Part shown: positions 1 through 10,306 of the stretch, in pieces
Position numbering within the stretch: the first letter of the stretch is position 1
Layout: each line of letters begins with the position of its first letter
DNA from: Citrobacter rodentium NBRC 105723 = DSM 16636
GTDB lineage: Bacteria > Pseudomonadota > Gammaproteobacteria > Enterobacterales > Enterobacteriaceae
Direction: 5' to 3'
Assembly (NCBI RefSeq): GCF_021278985.1
Contig: NZ_CP082833.1
Coordinates: 2,480,001 to 2,544,000, forward strand
DNA length: 64,000 bases
Notes under the pieces: generated by a model
Told to the model about the DNA's origin: nothing
What the model saw: the letters and a program-made list of their open reading frames with translations, nothing else
Databases searched by the model: none
Translations under genes and position numbers: made by a program

Positions 1-3000
1 GACTTTCGTGCTTCACTGATTCAGTCACGGTGTCCCGTCCGGGGATCACGGCAATATCGCTGCCGGTGATATCGATATGCCCGGTGGTACGGGTGGTATC
101 GTCCTGTGCCCGTCCGGCAATCACGTCGGCGGCGCTCAGCGTGACCTGATTTCCGGCGCTGATGATGACGTTACCGCCGGAAGTACCCACCATACTGCGC
201 GCGTCACTCTGGGTGGTTTCCGCGCCCTGGCGGATCGTTTTTGTCGACTGCGAACCAATAGTGACGCCGAGGCCCGAACCACTGCTGAAGATGCCGGATT
301 TTTTCGTCTTCTTCATATCGTAGTGGGTGTCGGTGTTGGTGGCAGCCTCCACCGTTACGTCGTTGCCGGCTTTCAGTACTACATCGCGTTCAGCGGCGAC
401 GGATGAACCCTGCACCATCAGATTGTTGCCTGCACTGAGCGTCACGTTTTCACCGGAAAGCTGCGTGCCTTTCTCGCGGGTATGGCTTTCCTCATGGATG
501 GTGTGGGTGGTTTTCTTACTGAACATACCGCCGGAGGTTTTTTTCTTCTCCCGGTACTCGTAGTCGCTTTCGGTAGCGGTCGTCAGGGTGATATCCCGTC
601 CGGCCACCACCGCGGCGTCGCCAGAAGCATACATATCGGTAGCCTGGGCATTCACATCCCGTCCGGCAACGACGGTGACGTTACCGCCAGCGGTGATGTC
701 GGTGCTTTGCTGACGAACGGACTCATTGATCTCTTTTTTCTTCTTCGCCGTGTAGCTATTGCCTTCCGTTGCCGCCTCCGCCAGCAGGTTTATATCCCGT
801 CCGGCCTGAACGACGACATTGTTTTCTGCGGCAATCCCCGCGGCCTGGCTGTTAACGTCATGACCAGCGGCAAGAGTGAGATTTTCCCCGGCAGCGACCG
901 TGGAAACGGCGGCATGACTTTCGTGGCGCTCAGACCTGCCGTTACGATGGTTTTCAGCTTCACGCGCCGCGTTCAGGTTCAGGTCGTTGCCCGCAGAGAG
1001 TAGGGCGCTGTTACCTGCGGAGACAGAAGAGGCGGTGACGTTCATATTATTGTCTGCAACCATCACCAGATCTCCGCCTGTGCTGACAGTGCTGCCCTTC
1101 GTGGAGACTGATGATGAGCTGTTATCACTGGTATACCAGAAACCGGAGCGACTTTTGCTCTCGCTTATCTGATTCGCCGCAATGTTGATATCATTCCCCG
1201 CGGACATTCCCAGAGAATTACCAGACGAGACTTCCGCCCCGGTGATATTAATGTTCTTCCTGGCATCCAGTGAGAGTGAGTCTGTGGCGCTGATGTTCGC
1301 CACCGGACCGGTGTCCGTGCCGCTGATATGCACGCTACCATAGCGGCCATTACTGCCCGCATTCCACTGCTGCGTACGGGTAATGTTATTGATGCTGCCG
1401 GTGACACTTTCCAGCGCGACGCTTTTGCCACTGATAGCAGAGCCGATATTGTTGATATCGCTTATGGCGCTCAGGTTCAGATTGCCGCCCGCGTTGATCA
1501 GCCCCGCGTTCAGGTTGCTGATGCTGTTGGCCGCATCCAGATAAAGGTCGTTCTGTGCGGTCAGCGTGCCGCCGCTGTTGGTGATAGCGCCAGCGGCAAG
1601 CTGCACGTTATCGCCGCTGATTACGCTGCCGTTATGGATAGTTACATCCTGCGGCGAGAGATACAGCTTCGGCACCATCACGGTCTGGCCATTAATGGTC
1701 GCCGCTTCCCACCACAGAATACTGCCGGACAGACCGGCAACCTGCTCCGCGGTCAGCGCCACGCCGAAGGTGAGTCCAAGACCTTTTTGCTGAGATGCCG
1801 CGCTGTCCATCAGGTACTCCATCTGTTCGAGGTCTGAACCGAGCCCGTTGATATAACGTGAACCGGTCTGATTCAGCATCGCATTTGATACATATCGTGT
1901 ATCGAACGCCGCATCGCCGAGGAAGCGGTATTCTTTCTCTGGCTTCAGGCCAAGACGGTCAAGAAAATAGGATGAGCCGAGAAACTGCTGTTCATCGGTC
2001 CAGCGGCTATCCGTTTCACGGGGCGGTTGACCCGGCTTCACCCCGAGCAGATCATACAGGCCGTTAAACAGAGTGCCGTCCAGATCGCCAAGACCATCCA
2101 GCTTCGGGTTTACAGTAATCAGATAGGGGCTATCGGGATCGGTTGACGGAACAAAGAAACCATTGTTTCCGGAGGGCAGGGGGTAGCTGCCGCTGTTGCC
2201 GTTCTGATTGGAAAGTGACGAACCGTCGGCAATATTCTTCAGTGCACCGGAGACTTCATCAATCCATTGCGGGGAACCGACCATCACAGTGCTTGCGTCC
2301 TGCAATGCTGTCTGAGTGAGGCCACCGCTAATGTTCTGCTGACTTAACGTATTCAGCGACGGGGCAGTTATGGTGTTGCTGATTTGCCCTGCATCAGAGA
2401 TCGTCGTGGTATTGCTGATATTCCGGGTAAAATCAGCAGTAACATTACCGCCCGCCTGAATAACGGCACGGTACAGTGCTCCCTGCTCTGTCTGTGTCTC
2501 ATGTCCCTGAAGAGTAAAGCGAATACCCTGGGCATATTTCTGATACTTGTTCTCAGAGTTACTTAATCCCCCCTCAGGAATAGCGTACTGAGCATATTTC
2601 CCTTCATACCGGTAAACCAAAACATCAGAGGTGACACTATTTTGCCAACTTTGATTGTTCAGTTCCCCTCCCTGAAGTGAGAGGTTGTTTGCACTCAGCA
2701 TGTTACTGGCCTGGTTCTCAAGCAGGCTGGCCGTGACAGACATATTTCTGCCTGACGCGATACGGGCACTATCACCGTGACTGGAAACCTCTGTGCGGGT
2801 TTCATTCAAAACAAACTTTTGTGTCGCATACGCCTCAAAGGGCGCATAGTGATAGGTTGTTTCTGTCCATACGCTGCATCCGCCATCTGCCCCGGCACAT
2901 CCACCGCCCGCTTCTTTGTACTCTTTGGTGGTGTAATATCCGTAACTTCCGTCAGGAAGCTGTAAATAATGAAGACTGAGAGTGGGCTGTCCAATACCCG

Positions 3001-6000
3001 CAATGACTGGTTGAGTGGTAGTGGTGGTACTGGCGGATAAACCTTCACGGGTATTCAGCAAATGCCCCGTGTTAATGACAATATCGCCACGCGTAGTCTC
3101 AATATTGCCCGAACGGTTAATAACTTCCGTATTCGCCCCTCCCGCCGCATTCTTCTGCATCCACAGGCTATTACCCGCCAGGATATCGCCGTGAAGGTTG
3201 TGCAGCCGGTCGGCAAACAGCTTCATATTGTTTCCGGCGTAAATCAGCGCGCTATTAAGCAGCGTGCCTGCGGCGTTCATCGTCAGGTTGCCTGCCGTCC
3301 CGGTAAAACCGTTGACGGTGATATTGCTCCGGCTGGTCAGGCTCACATCGCCGCCTGCCTGCAGCGAGCCGGACGCGTTGAGCAGCAGGCTCTGCGCGCT
3401 GAAGGCGCTGCTGCCGTTTCCGGTGGTGAGCGTTCCGTTATTAGTGAACGCTCCGCCCGCACTGAGATTAACGCTATTGCCCTGTATGACTTTGCTGTTG
3501 GCGATCGCATTTTGCGACGTAATGGAAAGCGTTTTACCAGCGGCCAGCGTGCCGCTGTTGGTGAGCGCGTTAACCAGTTTCAGGGTGGCATCCCCCAGCG
3601 CCACTACCTGGCCGCGCCCGCTGAAGTCGCGCATATCCAGCAGCAAACTCCCCGCGCTGTACAGACGACCCGCGTCGCTCTGTGCCAGCGTGTCGCCATT
3701 AACGGTGAGAGCGGTCGTTCCCAGCGCCGTTCCGCTGTGGGTGACGTTGCGGTAATTCACCAGCAAATCCGTGCCCTGAAGCGTGCCGCTGTTATTAAGC
3801 GAAGCGCCGCGCAGCTCTGCATTACCGGCCGCCAGCAGGCGTCCGCTGTTCACCGCGTTCGCCGCATCCAGCAGTAGGGCGACGGCCTGGATCAGCCCGC
3901 CGCTATTGTTCTTCAGTTCCTGCGTGGTCAGCGTGAGTTTACTGCCCGAGAGAATTTTGCCGTCGTTTTCCAGGCGGGTGCCGGACTTCAACGTGGATTC
4001 ACCGCCGCCCTGGACGGTGCCCTGATTATTTAGCGTCGCTGCTGAAACCTGTAGCGTATCCTGGCTCAGCAGTACGCCATTGGCGCGGTTGCTCAATCCG
4101 CTGGCGACGTTCAGCGTCAGCGCTTCGCCCTGGACACGACCGCTGTTGGTCAGTTGCCCTGCGGTGACGGAGGTCGTTTTACCCTGTAGTTGTCCGGCGT
4201 TGGCGACGCTGCCCGCGCTGAGTGTCAGAGCGCCTGCGCTCAACAGTTTACCGCCAGACTGATTATTCAGATCCTGATTCAGCGTGACCGCAAGCCCGTC
4301 AACGCCGGTGATTTCGCCGCTGTTGGTCAGCGTATCAGAATGTAATGTCAGGTTTTTCGCTATCCACTGCCCGCTGTTCGCAAGCGTCAAAGCAGACAAC
4401 GCCAGCTCACCGTTTGAGGTGATTTTGCTGCCGGATGTGCCGGTAAGAGTGCTGCCGATCTGCGCATCCAGCAACTCTGCCGCCTGGATCGCGCCGCTGT
4501 TGGCGAGCGCCTGCGCATGGACAACGACTTGTTTCCCTTGCCATTGCCCCGCGTTGCGCAGATCGCCGGCAGTAACTGTTAAATCGCCAGCCGTCAGCAG
4601 CGAGCCCGAAGATTCATTCACCAGTGAAAGTAGCGGCGCAGCCATCTCGAGTCGGGCGGCGAGCGTCAGCGCAGCGATCCCGGTAAACGTTCCGCCGTTG
4701 GTAATACTGTTCTGATGAGCGGTAACACGGTTCCCCTGAATCGTACCGCTGTTGCGAAGCGTCTCCCCGCTAAGCGAAAGATCGCCTGCGGTCAGCAGGC
4801 TGCCGCGGTTGTCGGTTGTCCCCGTCGCCAGCGTGGCGTTGCGCTGGCTCATAAGTTCGCCGCTGTTGCCAAGGGTTCCGGCTGCGGAAATATCAAGAGA
4901 ATCCGTTGCCAGCAGGCTACCGCTATTCTGCCAGTCGTGGGTGTGAACGCTGACGTTCTGCCCCTGAAGCTGGCCGCTGGTGGCTAACGTACTACCGGAA
5001 AGCGCCAGATTTCCGCCCGTCAGCGTGCGCGATCCGGCGAGTAAATCCAGCATCCCGGTGGTTAATGACAGAGAAGCATCGCCCTGTAACAGACCGGCGC
5101 TGGTGAGATGATCCGCAGTCAGCGTCAGCGTATTACCGGCAATAGTGCCTGCGCTGGACAGCGATTGCGCCGTAATGCGGCTGTCGCTCTGCGCCAGCAG
5201 CAGGCCGCCGGTGTGGTTATCCAGCGTAGCGTAATCCAGCGACAGCGCCGCGGCGCTTATCTCCCCGCTGTTCGTCAACTGGTTACCGGCGAGGGTAAGG
5301 GCGGCATCGCTGGTAATGATGCCTGCGTTTTTCAGTTCGGGTAGCGTCAGGGACAACGCCGCCGGGCTGTAGAGTACGCCGCTGCTACGGTTATCCAGCA
5401 GACGAGTGACCAGCGAAAGCGTCTGTTCAGCGTGCAGCAGACCGCTGTTGACGATCGTGGGGCCGTTGAGCGAAAGCGCGGAGGCCGTGAGCGTACCGCT
5501 GTTGCTGAAATTTTCACTTTCAGCGTTCAGCACTGACGCTGAGGATTTCCCGGCGTGGCGCAGGCTACCGCCAGCCTTCAGCGTGAGGCTTTCCCTTGCT
5601 GCCTGCGTACCGTCGAGCTGCGCGTTCTGTACCTCCACGCTGACGCTGTTGCCCTGCGTCTGTGCAGCGGCTGTCGTTGCCAGGCTTTTCCCTTTTAACA
5701 TAACCGCGCCGTTCGCGCTGGTTTCGCCGGCAAGGGTGATGTCGGTACTGTTCAGCGACAGGTTTCCGTCGCTGTGGATAACCGATTTTTCGCTGGCGGT
5801 CAGCGACTCAGCCTGAGCGGTAAGCCCCTGTTTTGCCGAGAGCGTGCCGCTGTTGTGAATCTGCGCCGCCTTTAGCGTCAGCGTATCGTCGCCAATCAGC
5901 CTGCCCTGATGATTAAGACTGTCGGTGGCGGAAACGTTAATTTTACCTTTTGCGCTCGTCTCACCGGAGAGCGTGGCGTTGCGGGCCGAGATGTCGAGGG

Positions 6001-7744
6001 TAGTGGCGCTTTTCAGGCTGCCTGTGCTGCTGAGGTCGCTGGCGGCGACCTTCAGGCTGTTACCCTGGACGGCGCCGGTGTTGCTGAATATCCCCGTGTT
6101 CAGCGTGGCATCCGTACCGGCGGCCAGCGTGCCGCTGTTATGCAGACTGCCGCTGCTGATGGCAAGAGATTGCCCGGCGACGGTGCTGCCGTTCAGGGTG
6201 GCGTCCTCGTGGGCTGAGAGGGTCACGTTTCCGGCGGCGTTCACCGCGCCCGACGTTTGCGTCAGACGCTGCGCGCTAAGCGCGGCGTTCTGTCCGGCGG
6301 TCAGTTCACCGCCATTCTGCACAATCTGCCCGGAAGAGGCGAGAGACAAATTTTTATCCGCCGCGAGGCGTGACTGCTCCAGCGTCAGCGCGTTTTTCCC
6401 GCTAACCGCGAGAGAGCCGCCAGCCTTGTTATCACCGCTGAGCGTGACGTTTGCTGCGGTGACGGTGGTGTTGCCGCTGGCGAGACTGTTTTTCAGCACC
6501 AGCTTACCCGCCGCGTTGAGGGTGATGTCCCCCTGGCGGGCATTCAGGTTCCCCAGGTTGACCCCCACGCCGCTCTCGGTGGAGGTCAGGCGAATACGGT
6601 TAGCATACATGCCGCCGAGCGCGGAGGCGTCGATAGCGACCGCTGGCGCCGCGCCTTCGCCCTTAATCGGTTTAATGCTGCCGTCTGCGCCGTAGTGGTT
6701 ATCCAGCAGCCAGGTCAGCCCACCGCCTGAGGTGGTCAGACCGAGCTTTTGCGCGGCGGCGACAGCGATGGGCTGGTTGACCATAAAGCCCATCGCCACG
6801 TTTGTGCCACTGTTGCCCGTCCCGGATATCGCCCCGGTTTCACATTCAAGGCTCAGCCTGAAAGAGGCCTGGCTGCTGGTGCCGGACATCAGCGCACGTC
6901 CCGTAATCGGCGGAATTTTTACCACCGCAGGATAATCTTTAACCTTACATAGCGCCCCTCTGACATACGTCACGTCCATGTAGCTGCTCCACGCGCCGGG
7001 CCACTCGTCAGGCCAGCCGTAATAGTTAGTGCGGTGATCCATCCCGCCACTGATTTTATCCGTCAGCAGGCCGGGGCCTTTAAAGGCGATATAGCCGCGC
7101 GGCTGGGAATAGGTGTCCAGATTCCTTGCATCTGAATAGACGTAATAGGTGATTGCCTTAATCCGTACCATTTCGTACAGCACATTACTGAAGGCGCTGG
7201 CGGGAATGTAGATATAGTTTTCATCCTGAAACCAGCTGTCCGCGGTCAGCTTTCGCTGCTTCCAGTAGCGGCTGTAATATTCCCCGGTGCTCAGATTGGT
7301 CATCCGTACCGCAACATTACGCTCAACGTCAAAATAGGCGCCCGGAAGCTCCGGTACGTCAAAACCTCCTGTAAAGGCGTTATCACCGTTGGTGGAATAA
7401 AGTTCATATAACTTTCCCGCATCCGCAAGATCGCAGCGAAAAAGGACCTGCTGGTTGCCATAGGGGGACTGGACCGCCGCGGTCATAAAGTTGCCCACCG
7501 CGCTGGCGAGCACGGTTCCGGGAGGTTGAAACTTATCGTTACCGCTGACGCTGACAACAGAAGGAAGGCCGAGCTTGCCGGTGTTGGTGTCGTAGGCGCC
7601 GGTCCAGTTTTTGGCCGTGTAGCCGGCGTTAATCGCCGCGGCGGACAGGTCGGCATTACTGGTCACTTTAATGCAGTTTGCCCATAACGGCGCGTTAAGT
7701 AGCAGGCCGGAAATGAGCAAAAGCGTCCGGGGAATATAAAGCAT
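1..7744 (-). CDS. Chimeric protein: fimbrial tip-adhesin N-terminus fused to FHA/CdiA-type exoprotein (partial, C-terminus beyond left edge)
   Basis: The frame opens at ATG 7744, three bases after the usher stop, behind a GAAGGA ribosome site. I see no in-frame stop to the left edge, so at least 2,581 codons are open. Residues 1-22 are a signal peptide ending PLWA. About 23-352 read as a chaperone-usher tip adhesin: a lectin-like domain, then the first half of a pilin domain with motif GLTWLLDNHYG at 342-352. From about residue 356 the protein becomes an FHA/CdiA exoprotein (KGEGAAPAVAID, then LGGMYANRI near 376). Degenerate beta-helix repeats of the LxNSGxLxA type run to about 1560. A central non-repeat segment holds paired Cys (GGGCAGADGGC), another holds LTAEQVAGLSGSILWW near 1993, and FHA-2 type repeats (AGRDxxxxA) fill 2030-2581. 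The FHA secretion (TPS) domain and the pilin C-terminal strands are both missing, so export by either route is doubtful. Confidence 0.85.
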   Translation of the reverse strand, partial: MLYIPRTLLLISGLLLNAPLWANCIKVTSNADLSAAAINAGYTAKNWTGAYDTNTGKLGLPSVVSVSGNDKFQPPGTVLASAVGNFMTAAVQSPYGNQQVLFRCDLADAGKLYELYSTNGDNAFTGGFDVPELPGAYFDVERNVAVRMTNLSTGEYYSRYWKQRKLTADSWFQDENYIYIPASAFSNVLYEMVRIKAITYYVYSDARNLDTYSQPRGYIAFKGPGLLTDKISGGMDHRTNYYGWPDEWPGAWSSYMDVTYVRGALCKVKDYPAVVKIPPITGRALMSGTSSQASFRLSLECETGAISGTGNSGTNVAMGFMVNQPIAVAAAQKLGLTTSGGGLTWLLDNHYGADGSIKPIKGEGAAPAVAIDASALGGMYANRIRLTSTESGVGVNLGNLNARQGDITLNAAGKLVLKNSLASGNTTVTAANVTLSGDNKAGGSLAVSGKNALTLEQSRLAADKNLSLASSGQIVQNGGELTAGQNAALSAQRLTQTSGAVNAAGNVTLSAHEDATLNGSTVAGQSLAISSGSLHNSGTLAAGTDATLNTGIFSNTGAVQGNSLKVAASDLSSTGSLKSATTLDISARNATLSGETSAKGKINVSATDSLNHQGRLIGDDTLTLKAAQIHNSGTLSAKQGLTAQAESLTASEKSVIHSDGNLSLNSTDITLAGETSANGAVMLKGKSLATTAAAQTQGNSVSVEVQNAQLDGTQAARESLTLKAGGSLRHAGKSSASVLNAESENFSNSGTLTASALSLNGPTIVNSGLLHAEQTLSLVTRLLDNRSSGVLYSPAALSLTLPELKNAGIITSDAALTLAGNQLTNSGEISAAALSLDYATLDNHTGGLLLAQSDSRITAQSLSSAGTIAGNTLTLTADHLTSAGLLQGDASLSLTTGMLDLLAGSRTLTGGNLALSGSTLATSGQLQGQNVSVHTHDWQNSGSLLATDSLDISAAGTLGNSGELMSQRNATLATGTTDNRGSLLTAGDLSLSGETLRNSGTIQGNRVTAHQNSITNGGTFTGIAALTLAARLEMAAPLLSLVNESSGSLLTAGDLTVTAGDLRNAGQWQGKQVVVHAQALANSGAIQAAELLDAQIGSTLTGTSGSKITSNGELALSALTLANSGQWIAKNLTLHSDTLTNSGEITGVDGLAVTLNQDLNNQSGGKLLSAGALTLSAGSVANAGQLQGKTTSVTAGQLTNSGRVQGEALTLNVASGLSNRANGVLLSQDTLQVSAATLNNQGTVQGGGESTLKSGTRLENDGKILSGSKLTLTTQELKNNSGGLIQAVALLLDAANAVNSGRLLAAGNAELRGASLNNSGTLQGTDLLVNYRNVTHSGTALGTTALTVNGDTLAQSDAGRLYSAGSLLLDMRDFSGRGQVVALGDATLKLVNALTNSGTLAAGKTLSITSQNAIANSKVIQGNSVNLSAGGAFTNNGTLTTGNGSSAFSAQSLLLNASGSLQAGGDVSLTSRSNITVNGFTGTAGNLTMNAAGTLLNSALIYAGNNMKLFADRLHNLHGDILAGNSLWMQKNAAGGANTEVINRSGNIETTRGDIVINTGHLLNTREGLSASTTTTTQPVIAGIGQPTLSLHYLQLPDGSYGYYTTKEYKEAGGGCAGADGGCSVWTETTYHYAPFEAYATQKFVLNETRTEVSSHGDSARIASGRNMSVTASLLENQASNMLSANNLSLQGGELNNQSWQNSVTSDVLVYRYEGKYAQYAIPEGGLSNSENKYQKYAQGIRFTLQGHETQTEQGALYRAVIQAGGNVTADFTRNISNTTTISDAGQISNTITAPSLNTLSQQNISGGLTQTALQDASTVMVGSPQWIDEVSGALKNIADGSSLSNQNGNSGSYPLPSGNNGFFVPSTDPDSPYLITVNPKLDGLGDLDGTLFNGLYDLLGVKPGQPPRETDSRWTDEQQFLGSSYFLDRLGLKPEKEYRFLGDAAFDTRYVSNAMLNQTGSRYINGLGSDLEQMEYLMDSAASQQKGLGLTFGVALTAEQVAGLSGSILWWEAATINGQTVMVPKLYLSPQDVTIHNGSVISGDNVQLAAGAITNSGGTLTAQNDLYLDAANSISNLNAGLINAGGNLNLSAISDINNIGSAISGKSVALESVTGSINNITRTQQWNAGSNGRYGSVHISGTDTGPVANISATDSLSLDARKNINITGAEVSSGNSLGMSAGNDINIAANQISESKSRSGFWYTSDNSSSSVSTKGSTVSTGGDLVMVADNNMNVTASSVSAGNSALLSAGNDLNLNAAREAENHRNGRSERHESHAAVSTVAAGENLTLAAGHDVNSQAAGIAAENNVVVQAGRDINLLAEAATEGNSYTAKKKKEINESVRQQSTDITAGGNVTVVAGRDVNAQATDMYASGDAAVVAGRDITLTTATESDYEYREKKKTSGGMFSKKTTHTIHEESHTREKGTQLSGENVTLSAGNNLMVQGSSVAAERDVVLKAGNDVTVEAATNTDTHYDMKKTKKSGIFSSGSGLGVTIGSQSTKTIRQGAETTQSDARSMVGTSGGNVIISAGNQVTLSAADVIAGRAQDDTTRTTGHIDITGSDIAVIPGRDTVTESVKHES

Positions 7745-7747
7745 CTG

Positions 7748-10306
7748 CTATTCCTTCTCACATAATTGATTTAAATGAAGAACGTTGGCTGCGGCATGAG
7801 GATCGATCTGATACGCGACCCGACAGCGCTGGTTAATCCCTTTGCCCCAGCGTACCAGCAGGCTACCGGAAGGATTGGCGAGACGGGCGTAGATTTGCCC
7901 ACCCTGTCCGACCATGCCGACGTTCGCGCCTTCGCCGTTGATCACTTCCGCACCCATCGGCGGAATGCCGCCGTCCGGCATTTTTACATTAATGAGTACG
8001 GCCTTACCGTTGATGGTGGCGAAGGTGATTTTGGCGATAGCGCCAGCGTAAGGAACAACCTGCTTGCTGCCGCCCGCCAGCTCTGCGTCGGCGCGCATTT
8101 TGCGCGTATCAAGCGCGATGTTATTGGTGCGGTAAGGGGATAATGACGGCAGAATGGCGTAGCCAAAGTGGTCAATCACCGCCCCCTGACCGTTTTGCAC
8201 GACTGCGCCCTGCGCGCCGTCCGCCTGGATCAGCGCGAAAGTCTCGCTGGTGTATGGGCCAGCCGTGATGCCGCCAGCGTGCAGAACCAGCGTACCCGAC
8301 GCCCCAAGTCCGGCCTGGCGGTAGTTTTCGCCCTGATCATAGCTGGCGCGAACGGCGCCAAATCGAGTGTTCTGCTGAAGGTTACCGCCAAAGGTCGCCG
8401 CCGCGTCATCGTCGCTGTTGCGATAATCTTCATAGCCGCCATACACCGACCAGGACAGATCGCTGTTTTTGCCACTGGTTCCGGTCATGGAAAGGGTTGT
8501 CGAACGGTTTTGCCGGGACTGGTTATAGTTCATGGCGACGGTTGAACGGTTCTGCCCCCAGTCAAACGGCACCGAGACGTTAAACGCTAGCGTGGTCTCG
8601 GTATATTTTTCATGCCTGCTGGCATCGTGCGGTTCATAAACGCTGTGGTAGAAGCGGTCATAATCCCAGCTTGAGCGCTGTCGGGCGAGATTCAGACCGT
8701 AGCTGATCCCGCGCCACTGGTTGCTGTAGCCTAACTGTAACTGGCTGATACGCGACTGATTATTGTAATAGTCAGCGGTACTGGCGCTGAGATTGAGGCT
8801 GCCAAAACGGTCTAACGGCTGGCTGACGGTGGCGGATAAACGGTTTCGCTGATGCAGGGAATCAGAGTAGTAATGGATGCCCGTCTCTTCCTGTCGGCGC
8901 ACGCCGAGAACGTCCTGCAAATCGCGAAAGCCGCTGGTGGAATAGCGGTAGGCCGCCAGCACCAGGTTGGTGCCGGTGGTGAAGGTCTTACTGTAACTCA
9001 GCTCTGCCCGCCAGCCCTGCTGCCGTTGCTGGTTTTCCACCCGCGCGTTCGACCAGGTGGAATTCATACCGAACGCCCCCCAGCTCGTCGCCCAGACGCC
9101 GCCAGCCAGCCATGCCTGGTAATCTTTTGCGATGCGTGAGCCGACATTAACGGTCAGATTGTTATTTACGCCACGCTGTAACGTCCCTTCCAGGAAATGA
9201 TTTTCAATGTCGTAATACTGTCGCACTCTGCCGAGCGCAACGGAATAGCGCCAGTTTCCTGGCCTGATTGAATCGGGTATAGAGGAGTAGGGCACGGTAA
9301 AGCGCGCGCTTTTGCCGCTTGCTTCAATGACCTCAACGTCCAGATCGCCCTGATAACGGGTGTTATTAAGGTCGTCTATCAGGAAAGGTCCTGGGGGGAC
9401 GTTGGTTTCATAGATGACTTTCCCCAGCTGTTTCACCACCACATGCGCGCTGCTGGCCGCAACGCCTTGCACTACCGGGGCATATCCGCGTTTACCCTGC
9501 GGCCACATCCGTTCGTCCGTTGCAAATTTAATGCCGTTAAAAGAGAGGCTGCCAAACAGGCTGGAGTCAGTGTACGCGTCGCCCAGCGTCATCAGTGCGT
9601 TGGTGGAGGCGAAAGGTCGCTGTACCCAGGTACGGACACTGTTGTAGCGGTAGGCGCTACCGCTGTAATCGCTTTTCGCATAGCGCAGGTTTCCCTGGTG
9701 ACGTAACTGCCAGAGTCCGAGGTTGGTGCCCGCATTGATGCCGCTCCAGAGGTACTGGTAATGTGAATGGCTGTCGCTGTTGTGGGTTGCCGACCAGTTC
9801 GTGTTATGGCGCAGAAATAACGCCAGCGCGCCGCTATCCCATTGCGATGGCGGAATATAACCGTGTGGCTGACGCACCAGTTCCGTCATGGGAATGGTTA
9901 AGCGTAATTGCAGGGTTGCGCTATCAAACTGCCAGTCGGCATGGGGGAGCCACTGTTTCAGAGCGCGGCACGGTACACTGGCGTCGTCGTCGGGCAGGTT
10001 TTTCACCTTTGCCGCCTGCATGACCGAAAGCGGCAGGCAGGGTTGCGTCTGCCGCCCGTCAGGCGCAGGAGAAAAACGAATGTTGGCGCCAGACTTAACC
10101 AGTTCGCCATTAACATACACGTCGACCAGATAATCGCCTTCAAGGATATTTTTTTCATTAAAGCGGGCGATATTCTGGCCGTAAGCCGAGCCCTGAAAGA
10201 GCGCCGAATCAAAATAGTACTCTTCGCCCAGCGCTGAGGCAGGACACAGCAGCGCAGGCAGAATAGCCAGTCCGCAATGTGCGGCATTAATTGTGCGTAA
10301 CTTCAT
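7748..10306 (-). CDS. Fimbrial outer-membrane usher (FimD/PapC family)
   Basis: 852 residues, the usual usher length. The protein forms the outer-membrane pore that receives chaperone-subunit complexes and threads the fimbria out. After a signal peptide ending near ALGEE the N-terminal domain begins YYFDSALFQG. The conserved usher motifs LGDAYTDSSLFGSLSFNG, PPGPFLIDDLNN and a C-terminal plug with paired Cys (QRCRVAYQI...LNQLCEKE) are present. It overlaps the upstream chaperone gene by 20 bases and ends three bases before the chimeric adhesin gene, so the four genes form one minus-strand operon (pilin, chaperone, usher, adhesin). The frame is intact, unlike the pilin and adhesin genes. Which named fimbrial type this is cannot be settled by eye. 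Confidence 0.93.
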   Translation of the reverse strand: MKLRTINAAHCGLAILPALLCPASALGEEYYFDSALFQGSAYGQNIARFNEKNILEGDYLVDVYVNGELVKSGANIRFSPAPDGRQTQPCLPLSVMQAAKVKNLPDDDASVPCRALKQWLPHADWQFDSATLQLRLTIPMTELVRQPHGYIPPSQWDSGALALFLRHNTNWSATHNSDSHSHYQYLWSGINAGTNLGLWQLRHQGNLRYAKSDYSGSAYRYNSVRTWVQRPFASTNALMTLGDAYTDSSLFGSLSFNGIKFATDERMWPQGKRGYAPVVQGVAASSAHVVVKQLGKVIYETNVPPGPFLIDDLNNTRYQGDLDVEVIEASGKSARFTVPYSSIPDSIRPGNWRYSVALGRVRQYYDIENHFLEGTLQRGVNNNLTVNVGSRIAKDYQAWLAGGVWATSWGAFGMNSTWSNARVENQQRQQGWRAELSYSKTFTTGTNLVLAAYRYSTSGFRDLQDVLGVRRQEETGIHYYSDSLHQRNRLSATVSQPLDRFGSLNLSASTADYYNNQSRISQLQLGYSNQWRGISYGLNLARQRSSWDYDRFYHSVYEPHDASRHEKYTETTLAFNVSVPFDWGQNRSTVAMNYNQSRQNRSTTLSMTGTSGKNSDLSWSVYGGYEDYRNSDDDAAATFGGNLQQNTRFGAVRASYDQGENYRQAGLGASGTLVLHAGGITAGPYTSETFALIQADGAQGAVVQNGQGAVIDHFGYAILPSLSPYRTNNIALDTRKMRADAELAGGSKQVVPYAGAIAKITFATINGKAVLINVKMPDGGIPPMGAEVINGEGANVGMVGQGGQIYARLANPSGSLLVRWGKGINQRCRVAYQIDPHAAANVLHLNQLCEKE

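Noticed and set aside
77..6952. Many plus-strand and other-frame open frames of 60-270 codons
   Set aside because: They lie antisense to the repetitive exoprotein frame, whose repeats keep several frames open. Their translations show no domains and start without ribosome sites.
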